Shown: positions 58,677 through 64,000 of the stretch, piece by piece
Layout of the letters: each line of letters opens with the position of its first letter
Numbering within the stretch: position 1 is the first letter of the stretch
Assembly: GCF_949987535.1 (NCBI RefSeq)
Contig: NC_080067.1
Coordinates: 41,203,533 to 41,267,532, forward strand
DNA: 64,000 nt
From: Balaenoptera acutorostrata
Lineage: Eukaryota > Chordata > Mammalia > Artiodactyla > Balaenopteridae
Direction: 5' to 3'
Made by a program: the position numbers and the translations under genes
Notes under the pieces: model-generated
Database searches by the model: none
The model's input: only the letters and a program-made list of their open reading frames with translations
Told to the model about the DNA's origin: nothing

Positions 58677-58799
58677 ATGACTGCCCAGAAGTCGTCAGCA
58701 GTCGCTGTGGGGCTGAACGTGAAGGGCGTTCCTCTGTCCTCCCCGCAGCCTTCAGTACTGGCCACTTACACCCTGTTGAAACTGACCCACCTTTAGCTT

Positions 58800-59855
58800 T
58801 GACAGCATCACTTTCTGGTTTCCTCCTACATCTTGACCCCTTCTTCTCAGTTTCCTTTGCCAGTGTAGCTTCCTCTTGGCCACCTATAATGTTGGAGCCC
58901 CTCAAAGCCGAGCCTTGGCCCCCTCTTCTCTAACTGAACGCTGTCTCCCTTTGCAGCTGACCCCAGCCCATGGCACTCGTTACCCTTGATACCCGGAAAA
59001 ACCCTCTCCCTGCTCTGAGCTCCAGGCAACTAATGTGGATATCTTGCCCACATGCCCAAAGGTGGTCAAAACCCTTCTGTTTGTCGAATGAACCCCACTT
59101 CAGTGAAAAGCACCTTTCTTCACCCAGCTGCCCAATTCAGAAACCTGAGAATGGACCCTTACTTCTCCTTCTCTTTCACCCTCCTATTCAAACACCAAGT
59201 CCTGTAGATTTTGCCCACTAAGAATACCTAGACTGAATCTGAACCATCACTTCTCATCATCGTTGCCAAAGCAGCCTCCAAGCTCCTCTTCTTGCCTCCC
59301 TTCACCCCATTTCTCCTGCTTAAGGTTTTCAGCAATTTTCCATTACTCCTTCATATTAAGACCAAAATCGGTAACATAATCGGTAAGGCCCAGTTTCAGC
59401 TGCTTCGTACCACCCCCAACAGACTCACCTGGGCTCACTCTGCACCCTACTCTTCCCCTGACCTGTACTTCTTTTCGTTCTTCAATTACCCATGCTTCCT
59501 CCAGCCTCTGAGCCTTTGCATGTGCTGTTCACTCTGCTTGGAATGCTGATCCCTACTCTTTTCATTAAGTTACTTCCTACTTCTTTGGATTTCAGTTTAA
59601 ATGCTGCTTCCCTAGGGAAGCTTTTCCTAACCATCCAGACCAGGTCAGCTTTCCCAACAGGGCAATTTTTCACTTAGGGCATACTGTTCTTTTATTTAGT
59701 ACTATGGTCAAACAATCAATTCACTGTTTGACATGTTTCCCCTTCTATGATGTAAGCTCCATGAAAGCAGCAACTGTCTGCTACTCAGCCCATCCCCACA
59801 CCCTAATACAAGGCTTGGTATGTAGTTGAAACTCGGTACATCTCTATTGAACTAA
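58800..59855 (+). mobile_element. Ancient L2-type LINE, about 1 kb
   Basis: Runs from 'tcctacatcttgaccccttc' and 'aatgttggagcccctcaaag' through 'gagcctttgcatgtgctgtt', 'cactctgcttggaatgctga' and 'tgtaagctccatgaaagcag' to 'gaaactcggtacatctctat'. It is the same family and orientation as 480-1560. Frames at 58970-59677 belong to it. Confidence 0.7.
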
Positions 59856-60313
59856 TTAATTAATTATAGGGAAGTCTCTTTTTGCCATACTTCTGTAGAC
59901 TTTTCTAGAATGACACAGACCAACAGGTGATTTTATATTTCCAAAGAAAATGAATAAGAACCTAGTTGGAATTTACAACAGACAATGACTGGAACCTTTA
60001 CATCAAAAAATCTGAAATAATCCCATTCTACTTTGCTGCTACTTAGATAAAGGAAAGAAAGTGTCATTGTGCTACTTATCAATGTCTGTCATCCAAATGC
60101 ATGGCTAAATCATTTATGTGCCTGGTGGTTTCCAAATGAATCATTATTCACTATCAATAGTGATGAGCGGTGCCCTCATAAGAAAATGTTATTACCATTT
60201 GTAGTCACCTTCATGGCTGTCAAACGTATGTTCTCATACAACTATCAAAACCGGCTGGCTGACAAATGCACATACTTTCTGCTCTGGATTTTTCAAGAAA
60301 GATTAAATGTACA
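59856..60313. other. Unique sequence, conserved-looking
   Basis: No repeat recognised. The sequence is rich in homeodomain/PBX-like words ('tgtctgtcatccaaatgcat', 'atgaatcattattcac'). Possibly conserved non-coding DNA. Confidence 0.4.
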
Positions 60314-60315
60314 TT

Positions 60316-60363
<48 letters not shown>

Positions 60364-60375
60364 TTTTTTTTTTTT
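60314..60375. repeat. (TTTC)12 plus T14 microsatellite
   Basis: Uninterrupted TTTC repeats (60314-60361) followed by a T-run. The 124-codon frame 60069-60443 reads through it and is an artefact. Likely highly variable. Confidence 0.97.
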
Positions 60376-61784
60376 CATTCCATACCCCGGATTTGACTAG
60401 TAGCTTCCAGGTAAGGCACCGCACACAGCAGAGTGCGATTTAGAGGGATCATAAAGTTGTTCAAGTAGACTAAAACAGCAGATGATGTAATGATCTGAGC
60501 ACATGAAAACCAGGTCAAACCAAACTTGTTTTTGCCAGCTTGACAAGGCCACTGGAGTCCCTTACATGTGCTTTCAGGTTGTCTCTGTTGTGTCAACCTT
60601 TAAATAAGGGATTTTTGTCCTATGCAATATGCATCTTTCTTGGTCAAATGCAAGGTACCTATTTTAGCTAGCTATTCCTCTCTTCCAAGCAGTTTACAAC
60701 TGTGAGTAATGTCTAAGATATACGTATTCAGAAGCAAGCAATTTAAAACAGCACATTTAGGTTGCTAATCTTCTGCTTTAAGCATCTTTGATTTGTAAAG
60801 GACCTGTAAGCATCAAATGGCATTTGATACTGTGCCTAAGTGACACTGGATTTTAGTTCTCACAATTCTGTTATCGCCTTAAAATAAAAAGTGCATGGTG
60901 GATGCTCCACAAAATGACACTAGAAATTATATTTAATGCATCTGCCATGGGACTAACCATTGTCCTAAAACAAGTTCAGACACTGAGAGGACAATTCTGC
61001 CTTCAGAAAGAAGAAATGTAACCGTGGCTTCTCGAGAAGCTATATCCCTTCTGCAGTAACTCTTTCCTGAAGCTTTGATTTAAGATTTAGGATTTCCAAA
61101 ATTTGACTGACAAAGCTAAGTGTCCCATGCCCCCATACTGATGTCATTCATTTCTAATATTAGCAGACGAGCAGCTCAGGTTCACCTGGGAAAGAGGAGC
61201 TTTTATTTTGAGTTGAACAGGAGCACATACTAAAAATGAACACAGTGAGACTTCCTTCTGGTATATCTGACACAGATAAAATAGGAAAACCAGTACAATG
61301 CAACTGTTTTGAATCAAATGGGAAAGAAATTCAATCTAATTATACATTTGATGTGCTTACAGAATCTTTTTGTGGCCTCACCTGTGCTAACGCTGAGGAA
61401 TTAAGAAATAAAATGCAATTACATTAAGTTGTTTCAATGCACAATGTCACACAAGGTCATGAAGTGTGCATGAAAGTTCCATATGATTGGGATAGAGAAG
61501 GTTCCAGGACATCTGTCACAGCCCAGCATGATGTGTAAACTTGGCCATTATTCGGTGTTATAGCCACACAAACAAGCTTTCAGATGATGTATTTTGGGCT
61601 CATTAGATCAAATGTGTCAAGTGTTTGGGCTTCTGTTATCCAGCAGAGCTTAAATGGATCAGAGGGGCTAAACAGTCACCCTACCTCCACTCAGTATTGT
61701 GCAGACATGAACGTGGGATTACCCCTGGAAAGAATAAGACTTAGAGACCAGATATGGCTTATGCACGGAAGATACCTCTCACTT
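60376..61784. other. Repeat-poor unique block
   Basis: 1.4 kb in which I see no interspersed repeat. It contains a 63-codon frame at 61236-61427 whose product has spaced cysteines (CNC and FCGLTC), but no start context, splice site or family match makes it a gene. Candidate conserved non-coding DNA. Confidence 0.4.
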
Positions 61785-61799
61785 TAAAAACAACCAACT

Positions 61800-61980
61800 G
61801 TAAGGAATTCCCTGGTAGTCCAGTGACTAACACTCCCTGCTCCCAATGCAGGGGGCCCAGGTTCAATCCCTGGTCGGGGAACTAAATCCCACATGCCACA
61901 ACTAAAGATCCCGCGTGCTGCAACTTAGACCTGGCACAGCCAAATAAATAAATAAATAAATATTAAAAATAAAAAATAAA
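61800..61980 (+). mobile_element. CHR-type tRNA-derived SINE with perfect TSD
   Basis: Body 'attccctggtagtccagtga', 'caatgcagggggcccaggtt' and 'ccctggtcggggaactaaat', with an (AAAT)n tail. The TSD 'taaaaacaaccaact' is exact at 61785-61799 and 61981-61995. It is longer than plain CHR-1, with an extra 'ccacaactaaagatcccgcg' segment. Confidence 0.96.
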
Positions 61981-61995
61981 TAAAAACAACCAACT

Positions 61996-62655
61996 CTATT
62001 TGGTAATCATTCCTTCTAGCAGGTAAAAATATTCAGAGAAAGAGTTAAAGGAAATAAAAACACTAAGGCTCAGTGCGGGACCTATCACCACTGTATCAAT
62101 ATTTGTCTCTAATCGAACTTTTCCTACAGTGCAAAATCTTCTAAGGCTTTCATTCCAGAAAATCTGGCCTGGGTGTTTAAACAGCAATGGCAATAAAATG
62201 GGCCACGTTGAGTGCTTGTTACTTTGCAGTTTGTGTTGGCTGACAGTTCTCAAGTTTCTCAAGTTTGGCCTTCCACACCCATAGCAGAGTGACCATCATC
62301 TCCCTAAGTCACTGTCGTAAGGAAGCTTAGGGCAGGTCTCCCTACCTTGGGTGCTGAGATGCTGCTCAGTAAGTGCCCAGTGTCATAACCTTGCCCTATT
62401 TGAGTTTGTTAGAAAAATTTCTTCCTTTGCATAGTTTTCTGCACCAAGTTACGGTTCCCTCTTGTGCTCAGAGTCACTGAAAGATACTAAAATTACATGA
62501 AACTCCTTACCTTGATCTTTTTCCCCGTGACACCCACATAGTTATGCAAATACAAACCTGAGATAGCTCCTCCATGTGCTCTCAAAGACCTCCATGGGAG
62601 GATATACCCCACCGTATTGTGATTATATGGTTGCTTTTCTGTGTCCCTCAGAAAA
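61996..62655. other. Unique sequence, no gene seen
   Basis: The 88-codon minus frame 61996-62262 has no domain. No repeat recognised. Confidence 0.5.
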
Positions 62656-62659
62656 GGTA

Positions 62660-62785
62660 GAGGATAGAGAACTCCTTACAGGCAGAGAACTGTGCCTTGT
62701 TCCTCTCTGTATCCACATGTCCTTGCACATTGCCTTGAACAGGGTAACCTGTGAATAAATCTTCACTAATTCATCAATGTCAAGT
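62660..62785 (+). mobile_element. L2 LINE 3' tail
   Basis: 'ctccttacaggcagagaact', 'gtgccttgttcctctctgta' and 'cctgtgaataaatcttcact' fit the L2 terminus. Confidence 0.6.
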
Positions 62786-62916
62786 ATCTCTACCTGGAAG
62801 ACTGTTAGTCACTTATGTATTTTTTTGCTTTTTTTGTTCTGGTGTAGGTCTTTTTTTATTCTCCCCACTATATAGCTTTTGCTCTAGATTCCTATCCTTT
62901 AAAATCAGCAGACTTT

Positions 62917-63045
62917 GGGAATTCCCTGACAGTCCAGTGGTTCGGACTCGGCGCTTAACTGCAGGGGGCATGGGTTCGATCCCTGGTCGGGGAAATAAGA
63001 TCCCACATGCCCTGTGGCACGGCCAAAAAAAAAAAAAAAAAAAAA
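62917..63045 (+). mobile_element. CHR-1-type SINE with TSD and intact B box
   Basis: 'gggaattccctgacagtcca', 'gcgcttaactgcagggggca' and an A22 tail. The B box GGTTCGATCC at 62973-62982 is perfect. The TSD is 'agcagacttt' (62907-62916) and 'agtagacttt' (63046-63055), 10 bp with one mismatch. Confidence 0.94.
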
Positions 63046-63055
63046 AGTAGACTTT

Positions 63056-63369
63056 TAGACCACAAAGCAAGATCTTTTGGCTGTACATCCTGTGGTTTTC
63101 TGAGAAACTACTAAAAGAGAAATTCCTGGTGCAAATTATTTTCATGGGAGAGGTCCAATTATTTTTCTCCTATTTAGCAGTTCAAAATATTTTTCACACA
63201 TACCTTTACGCAATAGTTTCCTGCCAGGTGGACATATCCAATTCATATGGAAAATTTAGCACTATGTCTGTGAGAGGGTGAGCAGAGTCAGAAAGCACCA
63301 AAAATAATTACGCTTTGCATTCGTTTACTGTGAACACATTAGCATACATTATCATGTTCCAGCCCCACC
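63056..63369. other. Unique sequence
   Basis: Nothing recognised. Confidence 0.5.
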
Positions 63370-63535
63370 ACAGTGATGCTGAATGAATGGCACAAGTATT
63401 AATACCCCATCGTACTATGAAGAAATTGAACTCCAAGGAAGGAAGTGATGTCTCCAAGGTCACCTAGCTAGTTGGAACAAATGCACAAAAACCTGGGTCT
63501 TTCAACTCTTTGCAGTGTGATGCACTTTGGACCAT
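63370..63535 (-). mobile_element. MIR SINE, antisense
   Basis: 'ataccccatcgtactatgaa', 'gaaattgaactccaaggaag' and 'caaggtcacctagctagttg' form an antisense MIR. Confidence 0.8.
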
Positions 63536-64000
63536 GCTAGGAAATGCAATGTGTTGCTTAGATGGAATTTTATAGACAATAATAGCAAGCAGGGAAAAGA
63601 AATAGATGCAAAAACAAGAGCACTGGTTACTAGCTCTAAAGAAGGCAAACTGTGGAAGAATCAAGAGAGAACCTGGAAGAACCGAGCTGTGGAAAATTTT
63701 ATTGGATAAGTTGGTGCTGTTTTGTTTGGGTAGAAGCAAGGAGAAAAGTTGTGCTGTTATAAGAGCATCTGATCAGAGAATAAGGAATATACTTTTCTAC
63801 CATGTTTCAATAGTGTAAGATTCATCTCCTCACACTGGACCCCTACAAAATTCTATGAGGCATCCTCTCTCTGAGAATTTGATTTCTTCTCTGATGGCAG
63901 TTAGGTGGATGACAGGAAAATGGGTTGGGTCTCGGTCTCCACAGACAAACACTTTACAGTGAAGATTAGAGCACCTAGTTCTCTCCCTACTTAGAGAATG
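63536..64000. other. Unique sequence to window end
   Basis: No gene or repeat recognised. Confidence 0.5.

Noticed and set aside
60400..60443. Possible splice donor 'ttccag|gtaagg' after a pyrimidine-rich run
   Set aside because: The pyrimidine run is the TTTC microsatellite, and no open exon lies between a credible acceptor and this donor.
62917..62985. tRNA-like head with a perfect B box
   Set aside because: It is the head of a CHR-1 SINE with TSD and A tail, not a tRNA gene. No cloverleaf or anticodon arm.

Overview
The window reads as mammalian nuclear DNA, most likely from a cetacean. The deciding evidence is nine tRNA-derived SINEs of the CHR family (cetaceans, hippos and ruminants), five of them the long CHR-2 form. 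Young L1 3' ends of the cetartiodactyl type accompany them. I saw no BovB or Bov-tA, which argues against a ruminant. Hippopotamus is not excluded. The species cannot be named from this sequence alone.

I find no protein-coding gene, exon series, rRNA gene or functional tRNA gene that I can support. The open frames are either repeat-derived (L1 ORF2 remnants, and frames through SINEs and ancient LINEs) or of a length expected by chance. The window looks like a gene desert or the inside of a very long intron. Eight of nine recognisable L1 fragments lie antisense to the + strand, which weakly favours an intron of a + strand gene.

Layout: 0-14 kb holds an ancient L2-type LINE, microsatellites, many MIRs, three L1 fragments and two CHR-1 SINEs. 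14-20 kb holds old L2-type antisense fragments, two of which carry later insertions with recognisable target-site duplications (TSDs). 20-33 kb is mostly unique DNA with DNA-transposon fossils at 22.0 and 27.2-27.7 kb and an L1 reverse-transcriptase-region fragment at 30 kb. 33.2-35.8 kb is a repeat-poor block. 36-50 kb has three CHR-2 SINEs with clear TSDs, a 1.3 kb L1 and L2 fragments. 51.4-53.4 kb is a long old L1. 56.3-57.5 kb is a compound SINE/L1/SINE structure. 60.4-61.8 kb is another repeat-poor block, followed by two more CHR-1 SINEs.

The most notable observation is at 56.35-57.54 kb. Two CHR-2 SINEs face each other, and their TSDs are exchanged: each flank matches, as a reverse complement, a flank of the other SINE. 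This is what recombination between two inverted SINEs, flipping the DNA between them, would leave. An L1 with its own TSD sits inside the flipped segment. I saw no evidence of a new enzymatic or defence system. Repeat family names are from recognition of consensus features, not from a database search, and repeat boundaries are approximate unless a TSD is stated.
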